A stretch of DNA of 64,000 nt from Wolbachia endosymbiont of Folsomia candida (GCF_001931755.2 NZ_CP015510.2:1178001-1242000); one strand, 5' to 3'; positions 49,877-58,951 are shown, numbered from the stretch's first letter. A program made the numbers and translations. The notes: generated by a model not told the origin, from the sequence alone.

Positions 49877-50593
49877 TTAATATAGATTGCTGGCAAATAA
49901 GGTCTTTTGAGGTAAAATCTCTATATGTACGTTATTTTTCTTCTCTAGACAGCTACCTTTTTCATCTAGGTAAGCGTGTATATGAAATTCTATTGTATCA
50001 CGCCATACTTCTCCTATTGATCCGTGTTTACACAACAAAACAGAACAATTAACTTCTCTTGCTATATAAGCACAGCATCTATGAATAAACTGTTTAACAT
50101 GAGAGTTATTATTTTCGTCTCCTCCAAATAAGTCTAAGGCTTTATCTAGCACTACAAGTTTAGGTTTAAATGATTTGATATCATTCAGCAATTCATTAAA
50201 TAAAGGCGTTAGTGTTCCTACATTATTGTTGTTAAAAGTCATCAATAAATTTTCCTTACCAAATAGGGAAATCATTTTCATTCTGTGAAGGTCGCTTATT
50301 TTATCACTTTCATTAATTTTATATTGGCGGCTTAACAGTTCGATTTCATCATATTCTGAAAACACTCCATAAACTTTGGCCGGACTAAAACTTGTACTTG
50401 ACCAGGGGCTGCCAGTTGCAATGGCTGTCATTAACTCCTGAACTAAAAAAGATTTGTTTGTTCCACGTTCACCAAAAAAAGAAGAAATGCTTCCAATAGC
50501 AAGCCAGTCTTGCATGATGAATTCTTTGTATGGAGATGAGTTTTTTAAAGTTGAAAAATCTATCGCTTTTATCATAAAATTACCAAAACACAA
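49877..50593 (-). CDS. RepA-like AAA ATPase, second copy, with altered Walker A
   Basis: A 238-aa protein homologous to 44363-45046 (KEFIMQDWLAIGSISSFFG, KLVVLDKALDLFGGDENN, NCSVLLCKHGS). The Walker A reads GERGTNKS, with Asn in place of the Gly preceding Lys-Ser, which probably weakens nucleotide binding. Paired with the truncated RuvC, this copy looks like a decaying duplicate. The start could be MCFGNF or the internal MIKAIDFSTLKN; the latter aligns with the MKKAIDLSKW start of copy 1. Confidence 0.8.
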   Translation of the reverse strand: MCFGNFMIKAIDFSTLKNSSPYKEFIMQDWLAIGSISSFFGERGTNKSFLVQELMTAIATGSPWSSTSFSPAKVYGVFSEYDEIELLSRQYKINESDKISDLHRMKMISLFGKENLLMTFNNNNVGTLTPLFNELLNDIKSFKPKLVVLDKALDLFGGDENNNSHVKQFIHRCCAYIAREVNCSVLLCKHGSIGEVWRDTIEFHIHAYLDEKGSCLEKKNNVHIEILPQKTLFASNLY

Positions 50594-51011
50594 ATTACAT
50601 TAAATACAGGTAGACTAAAACACTTAAGCTACCTTAGTGGGCATTGAGGTTACAGGCTTCAAACTTTCATTGCCCTCTACTAATATATATCGCAAAAACT
50701 TCACAAAATGTTCACCGATTTAGCTATTTTAGATAAATTATTTTAATCCACTGTTACTATATATCGAGAAAGCTTCTCAAAATGGTCACTTTGTTTTGTG
50801 CAATATTTCTAGGAATTAAAAATGCAAAAGTCTAGAGTTATAGGACTTTTCTTTGCTAAACCTATAAGGTAGGAATGGCAGAAAAGGTTTAGAAAAAAAT
50901 CTCAAATTAGAAAAAGCAGCAAGTTAATTTTGAACAAATTCGTTTCATTTTGCGATTAATTACTTATGAGGGGAAAGAAAAAATCCTTGATAAGTTTTAA
51001 CGGAGAATTTT
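50594..51011. promoter_or_regulatory. Divergent control region with direct repeats, possible replication origin
   Basis: 418 bp between the divergent RepA-like and primase-helicase genes. A 32-bp direct repeat (27 of 32 matching) lies at 50684-50715 and 50758-50789, sharing TATATATCG, CTTC, CAAAATG and TCAC. An imperfect stem GGGCATTGA / TCATTGCCC is near 50638-50675. The ECF-like promoter block is at 50932-50958. Repeats beside replication genes may be iterons or operators. AGTTTTAACGGAG precedes the 51012 ATG. Confidence 0.45.
50932..50958 (+). promoter_or_regulatory. Putative ECF-type phage promoter A (GAACAAAT-N13-CGATTA)
   Basis: GAACAAAT at 50932-50939 and CGATTA at 50953-50958, followed by an AT-rich stretch and TTATGAGGGG. 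The same two blocks at exactly the same spacing occur at 54934-54960 and 61332-61358, each just upstream of a plus-strand operon. GAAC and CGAT-type boxes about 17 nt apart resemble ECF sigma promoters. Located 54 bp before the 51012 ATG. Confidence 0.6.
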
Positions 51012-53171
51012 ATGAATATTTCATGCAATTTTAACAATGCTGCTTCACAAAGTTACCTATCATCACAAAATCTAAAGGCACAGCTTTTGCAAAACCTTAG
51101 ATCCTGTCTGTCCTACTTACTGCCGAATGGAGTTTTTCGTGGTGATAAGTTTTACGTAGGTGATGTATATGGTAATAAAGGAAAAAGTCTTGTAGTAGAA
51201 TTAAGTGGTAGTAAAGCAGGGCTCTGGAAGGACTTTGAAAAAGATGAAGGTGGTGATATTCTCGATCTTTGGGCAGCTGTACACAGGAAAAATGCCAGAA
51301 CAGAGTTTCCTGAGGTAATGGCTTCTATAGCTGAGTGGCTTGGCAAAACCCATATCAAAGAGTACAAAAATGTAGAATATTTGGAAAAATATCTCACCTG
51401 TAGCTGGAACTACTATGATGAAAACAATCAAGTTATTGTCATAGTCAACCGTTTTGATCCTCCAGGAAGGAAAAAGGAATATCGTCCTTTTGATGTTAAA
51501 ACGTTAAGTTATGAAGCACCTAACCAAAGACCACTATACAATATTCCAGGTATTTTGAAGTCTGATAGAATTGTTCTAGTAGAAGGGGAAAAATGTGCAG
51601 AAGCACTAATAAAACATGGTATTACAGCAACAACGGCAATGTCTGGAGCAAATGCAGATGCAAAAAAAACTGACTGGACTCCACTTAAAGGTAAACATGT
51701 TGTTATTTGGCCTGATAATGATAAGTCAGGTAAGAACTATGCTGACAATTCTGCAAGAAAGCTTTTAGAGATAGGAGTTGCATCACTTGCTGTTCTTGAA
51801 ATTCCACAAGGTAAGCCTGAAAAATGGGATGCTGCTGATTGTGTAGGGGAAGGTATAGATGTTAAAGAGTTTTTAGCTTCAACTCCATTATCTGCTATTG
51901 ATACTTCAACTATTAACACTCTGACTACCGACACCCTAAACGCGAAAAGGTTTGTTTCATTTCCGGCAAGAAAATACTTAAGTGATAAATCACCAATGCC
52001 AGAGGATATAATCTACCCTAGGATTGTAACTCCAAGTGGCCTTTTAGTCTTTGCTGGTGCACCTAAGGTTGGCAAAAGCGACTTTCTCATTTCTTGGCTC
52101 TTTCATATGGCAGCAGGAATTCCGTTTCTTGATATGGTACCAAAAAGGCCTTTAAGGATCTTCTATCTTCAGACTGAAATTGGTTACCATTATATGCGTG
52201 AACGTATGCAACAATTAAAGCTGGACAAAGAACTTCTTGAGCTTGCTGGAGATAATTTAGTTATTACCCCGCAAACGAAGCTACTTTTGAACGACGATAG
52301 TATGGATGAAGTTGTTAAAGAAATAAAAGATTCATTTGACTCAAACACAGTTGATGTTATTGCAATAGATCCACTACGTAATATTTTTGATGCTGGGGAG
52401 AATGGAAGTGAAAATGACAATAATTCAATGCTCTTTTTCCTACAAGAAAGAGTTGAAAAACTAAGAACATTAGTCAATCCAGATGCAGGAGTTATTTTAG
52501 TACACCATACAAAAAAGATTCAGAAGAAATCATTAGAAGAAGACCCTTTTCAGAGCTTCAGTGGTGCTGGTTCATTACGAAGCTTTTATACTACAGGAAT
52601 GATAATGTTTAAGCCAGATGAAAAGCAAAATGGCCGTCAGCTGATATTTGAATTACGTAATGGTCACGCTATTCCATCAAAGTATGTCGATAAAATCAAT
52701 AACTGCTGGAACATACTTGATTATGAATCACAGAGGTTGGTAAACAAGGATTATGGGCAAAAGTTGGATGCAGAACGTTTTCGTAGACACGATATTATTT
52801 TGCAATTGATTTATGAGGAAGCACGTAAAAGAGGAAAGGTGTATACAATTAACTCGTTCTGTCAGGTATTTGAAAATAGGGCAGATCTTGGTAGTCAGCA
52901 TTCTATTCGTAACCGCATTGATGTACTTGCTTCAAAAGGCTACATTAAATTCAACAGAGAAGGTAAAAATGCTGCAAGAACTAAATATGGAATACTTTGT
53001 GTTGAAGGCATGGAAAAAAGAGTTACAAAATTTGATAATCAACTAAATAAGAATCTTATAGTCTATGAAAAGATTTTACCAACTGATTACAAATCGACAG
53101 AGTGTGGTGATATTGTTCCAGAAGAAAATCCAAATATTTGGGTTTATAATGATCAAATTTTAGATATCTAA
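51012..53171 (+). CDS. Phage primase-helicase (TOPRIM plus RepA-like ATPase)
   Basis: A 719-aa protein; GGAG is six bases before the ATG. Residues about 20-120 are a primase-like N-terminal domain (NLRSCLSYLLPNGVFRGDKF, GLWKDFEKDEGGDILDLW). Residues about 180-290 form a TOPRIM domain with Glu in VLVEGEKCAEAL and the DND of VIWPDNDKSG. Residues about 325-560 are the RecA-fold ATPase (GAPKVGKS, FYLQTEIGYHYM, IAIDPLRNIFDAG, ILVHHTKKIQ). A winged-helix-like C-terminus (about 600-690) follows. The protein synthesises primers and unwinds DNA for phage replication. Both active-site sets look intact, unlike the shorter paralogue at 57260-58945. Confidence 0.88.
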   Translation: MNISCNFNNAASQSYLSSQNLKAQLLQNLRSCLSYLLPNGVFRGDKFYVGDVYGNKGKSLVVELSGSKAGLWKDFEKDEGGDILDLWAAVHRKNARTEFPEVMASIAEWLGKTHIKEYKNVEYLEKYLTCSWNYYDENNQVIVIVNRFDPPGRKKEYRPFDVKTLSYEAPNQRPLYNIPGILKSDRIVLVEGEKCAEALIKHGITATTAMSGANADAKKTDWTPLKGKHVVIWPDNDKSGKNYADNSARKLLEIGVASLAVLEIPQGKPEKWDAADCVGEGIDVKEFLASTPLSAIDTSTINTLTTDTLNAKRFVSFPARKYLSDKSPMPEDIIYPRIVTPSGLLVFAGAPKVGKSDFLISWLFHMAAGIPFLDMVPKRPLRIFYLQTEIGYHYMRERMQQLKLDKELLELAGDNLVITPQTKLLLNDDSMDEVVKEIKDSFDSNTVDVIAIDPLRNIFDAGENGSENDNNSMLFFLQERVEKLRTLVNPDAGVILVHHTKKIQKKSLEEDPFQSFSGAGSLRSFYTTGMIMFKPDEKQNGRQLIFELRNGHAIPSKYVDKINNCWNILDYESQRLVNKDYGQKLDAERFRRHDIILQLIYEEARKRGKVYTINSFCQVFENRADLGSQHSIRNRIDVLASKGYIKFNREGKNAARTKYGILCVEGMEKRVTKFDNQLNKNLIVYEKILPTDYKSTECGDIVPEENPNIWVYNDQILDI

Positions 53172-54400
53172 AACTTTTTTTACTAAAGCTCTTTATTATT
53201 TAAACATTTCAGTTTTCAGTCTTGGCCAATTTTGTTCAGATTTTTCTCAGTCTACGAAGTCAGAATTTGTTAATAATTAAAAAAATGCCGGATTTTCAAT
53301 AGTTTAATAGCATCTTCAGACTTTGAGACTGCAGACTGAGCAATAAGGTAAAAACCCTGGAATATGGAGGATTTGGTACGATTTTCAGTTTTCAAAATAA
53401 CTCCTATTATTATAAATAATAATATAAGTAGTATGAATTAACACATACTACCTTTAGCTTTTAGCTTACTACAAAATCTAATATAACCAATAGACAAAAA
53501 TATGAACCCCATCAAAACCTACTATTGAATTTGAACAACCTGAAAAAAAGACGAAAGACCTAAAGCAAATGCTTACAAAAAATAAAATAGCTCATAATAG
53601 AGTTTTAAGACGATTCTACGACTTCAGGGTAGAATTATACCACTTCCACCTAAAGAACGCTTGTAAACCACGTTAAAAACCGAATGACAGGCAATTACCA
53701 CTATATCTTAAACTAAGAAAAAGCCCCACGGTAGTTTTATCACGTTTTATTTTAGTTGTAAAGAAGTTTTTTTAAGCTGAATTAACTTGAGAGAACACAA
53801 AAGCCTAACAAAGGGTGGGAGGACAAAAAACACCATGCTTAAAAAAGTTAAAGTCTTTAGTAGATATCTTAACTTAAAAAGCCTTATCTTCTTTGTATTA
53901 ATTTTTTGATATATTTCCATCTAATATTAAAATATAAAATAACCATCTTTATCTTTTTGATGAATTTTATCAACCAATTTTAGCGATTTTAAAATTATTT
54001 GAACTTTTTTTAAAAAATTTCCGGAAAAAGTTGTGAGTAATCCGGTATACATATTATAGAGGCCTATTAATTCTCTATGAGGTTTAATTTTTGCTTTTAG
54101 CTTATTACGAAATCCAAGTTTAAAGTTTAAATCCATCTACTTAAGGCGTGTCCCTTAGCTGATAGAAGATCGGTAAATTTCATTAACAAGTTCATAAATA
54201 AAGACCCGAAGATCATTCAATTTCTCCTCATTTTACATAGCATGTCTGAACAAATTTTTCACATGGGGGATATTTCAAGAAAAAATACTAGAATATCAAT
54301 AGCTTAATTTTTCCATATGGGGGAACGAATTTTTCCCATGCAGTACAAAGTGAAATCGAAACGTCTCATCCTTATTACTTTCATAGTTATGGAGCATCAT
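53172..54400. other. Long mostly noncoding region before the sigma gene
   Basis: About 1.2 kb of AT-rich sequence with one plausible short gene (53927-54136, minus). A degenerate copy of that gene's N-terminal sequence (AGCTTACTACAAAATCTAA) lies near 53460-53490. Close to the sigma gene are three related motifs: TTTTTCACATGGGGG at about 54252, TTTTTCCATATGGGGGAA at about 54308 and TTTTTCCCATG at about 54330. One is a near palindrome and could be an operator. A GAACAAAT box at about 54248 lacks the CGATTA partner. Confidence 0.4.
53927..54136 (-). CDS. Small hypothetical protein, doubtful
   Basis: A 69-aa basic protein, MDLNFKLGFRNKLKAKIKPHR. It has plausible amino-acid composition and a partly repeated N-terminus elsewhere in the same gap, but no Shine-Dalgarno site or recognised domain. 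It could be a WO small gene or a remnant. Confidence 0.35.
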   Translation of the reverse strand: MDLNFKLGFRNKLKAKIKPHRELIGLYNMYTGLLTTFSGNFLKKVQIILKSLKLVDKIHQKDKDGYFIF

Positions 54401-54925
54401 ATGCAATCTAAAAACAAGTATCCTGGTATTGATCCTTCAATCATTAAACAAATAAGGAAACGTGCTAGACAAATTAAATCTTATAAATGCTGTGTTAGTT
54501 CTGATATTGAAGATATAGAGCAGCAGCTCTTATGTGAAACTTGGTCTGATTTAAGCCAGTATAATGGTGAAGAAAGTGGTAGAAATGCATTTATCCATAG
54601 TGTCATAAAAAACCATGCAATAAGCCTTCTACGCAAACAATCCTGTGCTAAACGCGGTAGTAAAGCAGGTGTATCATTTGTTGATATTACCGACTTGGAC
54701 GATGTTATTGATGAAAATAGTTATTTTGAAGATAAAGTAGCAGCTAGTATTGACATAAATGAAGCAATTTCAAAATTACCGAAGCTCTGGCAGGATATTT
54801 CTCATCAGCTTGAGTCTCATAGTATCTCTGAAATTGCAGAAATGCATGGAATATCTAGAACAACCATCTATAAGATTAGAGAGCAAATACGTGCTGAACT
54901 CTCTCACCTAAAAATATATTTATGA
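54401..54925 (+). CDS. Sigma-70 family (ECF-like) RNA polymerase sigma factor
   Basis: The start at 54401 (MQSKNKYPGIDPSIIKQIRK) has GGAG six bases upstream, giving 174 aa; the frame is open from 54317. Residues about 30-85 fit sigma region 2 (IEDIEQQLLCETWSDLSQY, GRNAFIHSVIKNHAISLLRKQ). Residues about 120-170 fit region 4, with INEAISKLPKLWQDISHQL and HTH SISEIAEMHGISRTTIYKIRE. The lack of regions 1 and 3 is ECF-like. It directs RNA polymerase to alternative promoters; the next operon starts at a conserved GAACAAAT/CGATTA block 9 bp after its stop. It likely controls phage gene timing. Confidence 0.82.
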   Translation: MQSKNKYPGIDPSIIKQIRKRARQIKSYKCCVSSDIEDIEQQLLCETWSDLSQYNGEESGRNAFIHSVIKNHAISLLRKQSCAKRGSKAGVSFVDITDLDDVIDENSYFEDKVAASIDINEAISKLPKLWQDISHQLESHSISEIAEMHGISRTTIYKIREQIRAELSHLKIYL

Positions 54926-54933
54926 AAATATGT

Positions 54934-54960
54934 GAACAAATCGTGTTCATTTTTCGATTA
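54934..54960 (+). promoter_or_regulatory. Putative ECF-type phage promoter B (GAACAAAT-N13-CGATTA)
   Basis: GAACAAAT at 54934-54941 and CGATTA at 54955-54960, then TATATTATGAGGGAGG. It begins nine bases after the sigma gene stop and 52 bp before the next ATG at 54986. Blocks and spacing are identical to sites A (50932) and C (61332). Confidence 0.62.
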
Positions 54961-54985
54961 TATATTATGAGGGAGGAATAAAACT

Positions 54986-55816
54986 ATGACTTTAAAAATT
55001 ATAAATAATAAAGAAAGAGTAAAAATGCTAACAGGTGTGAAGATAGTAATCTTTGGTCCGTATGGTATTGGTAAAACAAGTCTCTTAAAGACCATAGATG
55101 AAACAACATTGTGTCTTGATTTTGAAGCTGGATTACTTGCTGTTCAAGATTGGCAAGGGGATTCGATCAGTATTCGTACTTGGAATCAAGCTCGAGATAT
55201 TGCCTGTCTAGTTGGTGGTCCAAATCCTGCATTGAAGGCTGATTCAGCTTACAGTCAAAGACACTATGAGCATGTATCCAGCAAATACAAAGATCTAGAA
55301 TTTTCTAAATATCGGTGTATTTTCATTGATAGCATAACTGTTGCATCGCGTTTATGTCTTTTATGGGCAAAAATGCAACCTGAAGCTTTCTCTGACAGAA
55401 ATGGCAAACAAGATATGAGAGCTGCATACGGGTTACTTGCTCAAGAGATGATGGCTTGGCTCAATCAGTTTCAACACATTCCAGATAAAGATATTATTCT
55501 AGTTGGAACTCTAGGGCAATATCTAGATGATTTCAACCGTCCAACTTGGCTTCCTCAGTGTGAGGGGGCTAAGACTGCCACTGAAATCCCTGGTATTGTT
55601 GATGAAGTAATTAGTATGGTTGGCATCAAGAAAGATGATGGTACTGAGAAACGCTCATTTGTTTGTCATACTATTAATTCTTGGGGTTATCCTGCTAAAG
55701 ATCGTAGTGGATGCCTTGATATGGTTGAAGAGCCACATCTTGGTAAGCTGCTTACGAAAATTAAAACTAAGGCTTTTTCTACTACTACTCAAATTTCTAC
55801 TCAACTTGGAGCATAA
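54986..55816 (+). CDS. Sak4-like AAA ATPase (phage recombinase, AAA_24)
   Basis: A 276-aa protein; GGAGG lies upstream of MTLKIINNK. The RecA-like fold has P-loop FGPYGIGKTSLL near residue 25, CLDFEAGLLAVQDW, Walker B-like RCIFIDSITVASRL near 115, and DIILVGTLGQYLDDFNRPTWLPQ. This is the AAA_24/Sak4 layout of phage proteins that anneal or pair single strands together with an SSB. A DUF669-like SSB candidate is encoded nearby (56677), supporting the role. It is the first gene downstream of promoter B and overlaps nothing; the next gene starts 3 bp after its stop. Confidence 0.82.
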   Translation: MTLKIINNKERVKMLTGVKIVIFGPYGIGKTSLLKTIDETTLCLDFEAGLLAVQDWQGDSISIRTWNQARDIACLVGGPNPALKADSAYSQRHYEHVSSKYKDLEFSKYRCIFIDSITVASRLCLLWAKMQPEAFSDRNGKQDMRAAYGLLAQEMMAWLNQFQHIPDKDIILVGTLGQYLDDFNRPTWLPQCEGAKTATEIPGIVDEVISMVGIKKDDGTEKRSFVCHTINSWGYPAKDRSGCLDMVEEPHLGKLLTKIKTKAFSTTTQISTQLGA

Positions 55817-55819
55817 TTT

Positions 55820-56638
55820 ATGACACAAAGCTTTTTAAATATCGATTTAAATATCGGTCAAAAAATTCCCTTCTTTAGCGTTAAAGAATATTTGAATGAT
55901 CAATCACCTATACCGGAGGATATTGTTCACCCTAGAATTTTAACCAAGCGAGGTTTGTTGGTATTTGGTGGTCCTCCTAAAATTGGTAAAAGTGACTTTT
56001 TGATCTCTTGGCTCGTCCATATGGCTGCAGGGGTTTCTTTCCTTGGCATGACTCCAAGTCGTCCTATGAAAATTTTCTACATGCAAACTGAAATTGAATA
56101 TGACTACATGAAAGAACGGTTGCAACAACTTCAACTTGATCCAGAACTTTTGGATGTAGCTGCTAATAACTTAGTTATTACTCCGAAGGTGCAATTATCA
56201 TTTAGTGGTGAAGAAATAAACGAGATAAAAGAAATCGTCAAAGAGCGCTTTAAACCTGATATTATAGCCATTGACCCTCTTCGGAATATCTTTAGCAGTG
56301 AATATGGCAACGAAAATGATAACAGCGCTATGCTATTCTTCTTGCAAAAAACGCTTGAAAAACTACGTAATGCTATTAATCCTGATGCTGGCATTATTTT
56401 GACTCATCATACGAAAAAGTTATCTAAAAAAATGTTAGAGGAAGATCCATTTCAAGGTTTAAGCGGTGCTGGGTCTTTGAGAGGATTCTATAGTACTGGA
56501 ATGGTTATGTTTTCACAAGATGAAGAGAGCACAGCGCGCCAAATAGTATTTGAATTACGTAATGGTCAGCGGGTGCCAAACAAGCTTGTCGATAAGATAA
56601 ATGGCCGCTGGCACCTTGTGGATCAATGGAATAGCTAG
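55820..56638 (+). CDS. RepA-like ATPase, stand-alone paralogue
   Basis: A 272-aa protein starting MTQSFLNIDLNIGQ with GGAG upstream. It corresponds to the ATPase half of the 51012 primase-helicase: SPIPEDIVHPRILTKRGLL, Walker A GGPPKIGKS, FYMQTEIEYDYM, IAIDPLRNIFSS, ILTHHTKKLSK and a closing ELRNGQRVPNKLVDKINGRW. All catalytic motifs are conserved. The TOPRIM and C-terminal winged helix are absent. Probably a helicase or loader in the same replication system. Confidence 0.83.
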   Translation: MTQSFLNIDLNIGQKIPFFSVKEYLNDQSPIPEDIVHPRILTKRGLLVFGGPPKIGKSDFLISWLVHMAAGVSFLGMTPSRPMKIFYMQTEIEYDYMKERLQQLQLDPELLDVAANNLVITPKVQLSFSGEEINEIKEIVKERFKPDIIAIDPLRNIFSSEYGNENDNSAMLFFLQKTLEKLRNAINPDAGIILTHHTKKLSKKMLEEDPFQGLSGAGSLRGFYSTGMVMFSQDEESTARQIVFELRNGQRVPNKLVDKINGRWHLVDQWNS

Positions 56639-56676
56639 CTTCTTATGTGTTTTAGTTGATTTAATTGGAGAGTTAT

Positions 56677-57177
56677 ATGTTACAGGATTTTTTCACTGAT
56701 TTTAATACTGCTAAGCCTCAAAGTGGTTTAATACCGAAAGGTACAATGGTAAAAGTCAAAATGGCAATTAAACCAGGAGGATATGAAAATTGGTTCACTA
56801 GAAGCCTTGCTACCGGCAGTATTTATTTAAATGCTGAATTTACTGTTATTGAAGGTCCATATGCAAAACGTAAGATTTTTCAGATGATTGGGGTTAAAAG
56901 CGGTAAAGCAGAAGGCACAGAAGACAACTGGGGTGAATCTGGACGTTCTATGATTCGAAGTATTTTAGAGTCAGCTCGCAATATTCACCCGGATGATACT
57001 TCAGAAAAAGCAGTTCTTGCTCGAAAACTGAACTCTATTGCTGATTTAAATGGTTTAGAGTTTATAGTAAAAGTTGGCATTGAGGCCGATAGTAGGTACG
57101 GAGACAGAAACAGAATTGCTACAGTCATTACTCCAGAACACAACAAAAGTTCTGAGGCTGATTGGATACCATTCTAG
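56677..57177 (+). CDS. DUF669-like phage protein, probable single-strand-binding partner
   Basis: A 166-aa protein starting MLQDFFTDFNTAKPQSG at 56677 with GGAG upstream (an in-frame TTG at 56665 is an unlikely start). KGTMVKVKMAIKPGG, then YLNAEFTVIEGPYAKRKIF and EFIVKVGIEADSRYGDRN give an OB-fold-like beta pattern seen in DUF669 proteins, which accompany Sak4-type ATPases and bind single-stranded DNA. It stands in the same operon as the Sak4-like gene at 54986. Confidence 0.7.
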   Translation: MLQDFFTDFNTAKPQSGLIPKGTMVKVKMAIKPGGYENWFTRSLATGSIYLNAEFTVIEGPYAKRKIFQMIGVKSGKAEGTEDNWGESGRSMIRSILESARNIHPDDTSEKAVLARKLNSIADLNGLEFIVKVGIEADSRYGDRNRIATVITPEHNKSSEADWIPF

Positions 57178-57259
57178 AGAAATTGCAACAATTTTTACAA
57201 CAAATTAATTGGAGAGTTATATGGAGTTTTGTATTACTGAATCTAAATAAGAGATAAAA
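57178..57259 (+). other. Leader with duplicated ribosome site and nine-codon ORF
   Basis: The sequence AATTGGAGAGTTATATG found before the 56677 gene is repeated at about 57209. Here the ATG opens a nine-codon ORF (MEFCITESK) that stops ten bases before the next gene. It is either a leader peptide or the residue of a duplication; the following ATG at 57260 has only a weak site. Confidence 0.4.
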
Positions 57260-58945
57260 ATGTTATTGGCTCACAATATTAGAGAGTGTTTGTCTTACTT
57301 ATTACCTGGCGGTAAATTTGGTTATGGGTTCTATGCTGGGAATATTAATGAAGACCAATTGATGATAGTGGTAGAAGGTAAGCAAACAGGAACCTGGTAT
57401 AACTGTGATAAGAGAACTAATGGAGATATTATTGAGCTCTGGAGCAGAGTAATCAATAAAACTGATTTTTCTGAGATTACCAGCCTTATAACCAAATGGC
57501 TTAGTGAGCGTATAATAGCAAAATACAGCTACCTTGATGAAAATAATAAGGCTATTGCTTATGTTTATTTATATAAAAACAATTATAGACATATATGGCA
57601 TCTAAGAACCTGTAACAACAGTCTGAAACCATTATATAACATTCCTGGCATTATTAAGTCTGATGAAGTGATTATAGTTAAAGGTGAAAAACGTGCTGAT
57701 AGTTTGATAAAGCGAGGTTTTACAGCAACAACTGCAATAGATGATGCTATTGAGAAAACAGATTGGTCTCCACTAATAGATAAGCATATAACAATTTGGC
57801 CAGAAGATGAACAGTATGTTAAAAAAGTAGCAGTTGAATTAGATAATTTAGGCATGTCATGTGAGAATCGTGAAAGTTTAGGTGTGTCATCTGAAAAATG
57901 GAATCAAACAGCATTTCCTGCTGGTCAGTATCTGAAAGATAAATCTCCATCACCAAAAGATATAATTGCTCCAAGAATTCTTACCCCTGGAGGGCTTTTA
58001 CTACTTGGAGGAGTTCCAAAGGTTGGAAAAACTGATCTACTGCTTTCTTGGTTAGCACATATGTCAGCAGGATTACCATTTTTAGGATTTACTCCGGCTA
58101 AACCGCTAAAAGTTTTCTACCTTCAAACTGATCTTGAATATCCCTACATTAAGGAACGGCTACAACAATTGAAATTTGATGATAAATCTTTAGAATTAAT
58201 ATCAAAAAATTTAATTATTACACCAAAAACAAACTTACTTTTAGATGCTCAAGGAATAGAAAAAGTCAAAGATATTATAGCAGAGAGATTAGACGTTAAA
58301 ACAGTTGATATAATTGCTATTGATACACTACGTGGTGTTTTTGATTTCAATAAATATAAAGAAGAAAATAGGAATAGCTCGATGTTTTGTTTTTTAAAAG
58401 ACAGAGTTGAAAAGTTAAGATCTATAACAAATCCTAACTCTGGAATTATTTTAACACACAATACTAAGAAGGTATCGAAAAAGTCATTAGCAGAGGAACC
58501 ATTTCAAAACTTTAGCGGAGCATCTGCTTTAAGAAGTTTTTATACTTCAGGTATAATGATGATCAAGCCAAATGGGGAACAAAGTACTCGTCAGTTGATA
58601 TTTGAGCTAAGAAATGGCAAATCTATTCCAACTATGACGATTGACAAGGTAAATGGCAGTTGGTCAGAAAAATCCACTGTGAAAAAACGTTGGAAAAAAA
58701 ATTATGACACCATTTTACGGTTAATTAATGAGGAAGGACGTAAGGGAATTTTTTATACTAAAACCCAATTTTGCTATTTTTTTGAAGGTAAATTTGGTTT
58801 TAATGGTTGTCATTCTATTCGTAGATATATTAATGCTTTAGCTGCTGAAGGTTATATAAAATTCTACGAACAAGAAATACCAGAAAGTAACAAGCGCGTA
58901 AAAGTTATGAAATTGGCTGAGCATTTAACGAGGAGAGATATTTAA
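57260..58945 (+). CDS. Primase-helicase paralogue with degenerate TOPRIM
   Basis: A 561-aa protein related to 51012-53171, starting inside its N-terminal domain (IRECLSYLLPGGKFGYGFY). The TOPRIM Glu is replaced: VIIVKGEKRADSL instead of VEGE, and DND is WPEDEQ. The ATPase half keeps Walker A GGVPKVGKTDLLL, FYLQTDLEYPYI and IAIDTLRGVF, but the sensor is LTHNTKK. The C-terminus carries the same winged-helix region. Primase catalysis is therefore probably lost while ATP binding is kept. A regulatory or helicase-only role, or drift after duplication, are both possible. Confidence 0.8.
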   Translation: MLLAHNIRECLSYLLPGGKFGYGFYAGNINEDQLMIVVEGKQTGTWYNCDKRTNGDIIELWSRVINKTDFSEITSLITKWLSERIIAKYSYLDENNKAIAYVYLYKNNYRHIWHLRTCNNSLKPLYNIPGIIKSDEVIIVKGEKRADSLIKRGFTATTAIDDAIEKTDWSPLIDKHITIWPEDEQYVKKVAVELDNLGMSCENRESLGVSSEKWNQTAFPAGQYLKDKSPSPKDIIAPRILTPGGLLLLGGVPKVGKTDLLLSWLAHMSAGLPFLGFTPAKPLKVFYLQTDLEYPYIKERLQQLKFDDKSLELISKNLIITPKTNLLLDAQGIEKVKDIIAERLDVKTVDIIAIDTLRGVFDFNKYKEENRNSSMFCFLKDRVEKLRSITNPNSGIILTHNTKKVSKKSLAEEPFQNFSGASALRSFYTSGIMMIKPNGEQSTRQLIFELRNGKSIPTMTIDKVNGSWSEKSTVKKRWKKNYDTILRLINEEGRKGIFYTKTQFCYFFEGKFGFNGCHSIRRYINALAAEGYIKFYEQEIPESNKRVKVMKLAEHLTRRDI

Positions 58946-58951
58946 AGACAC

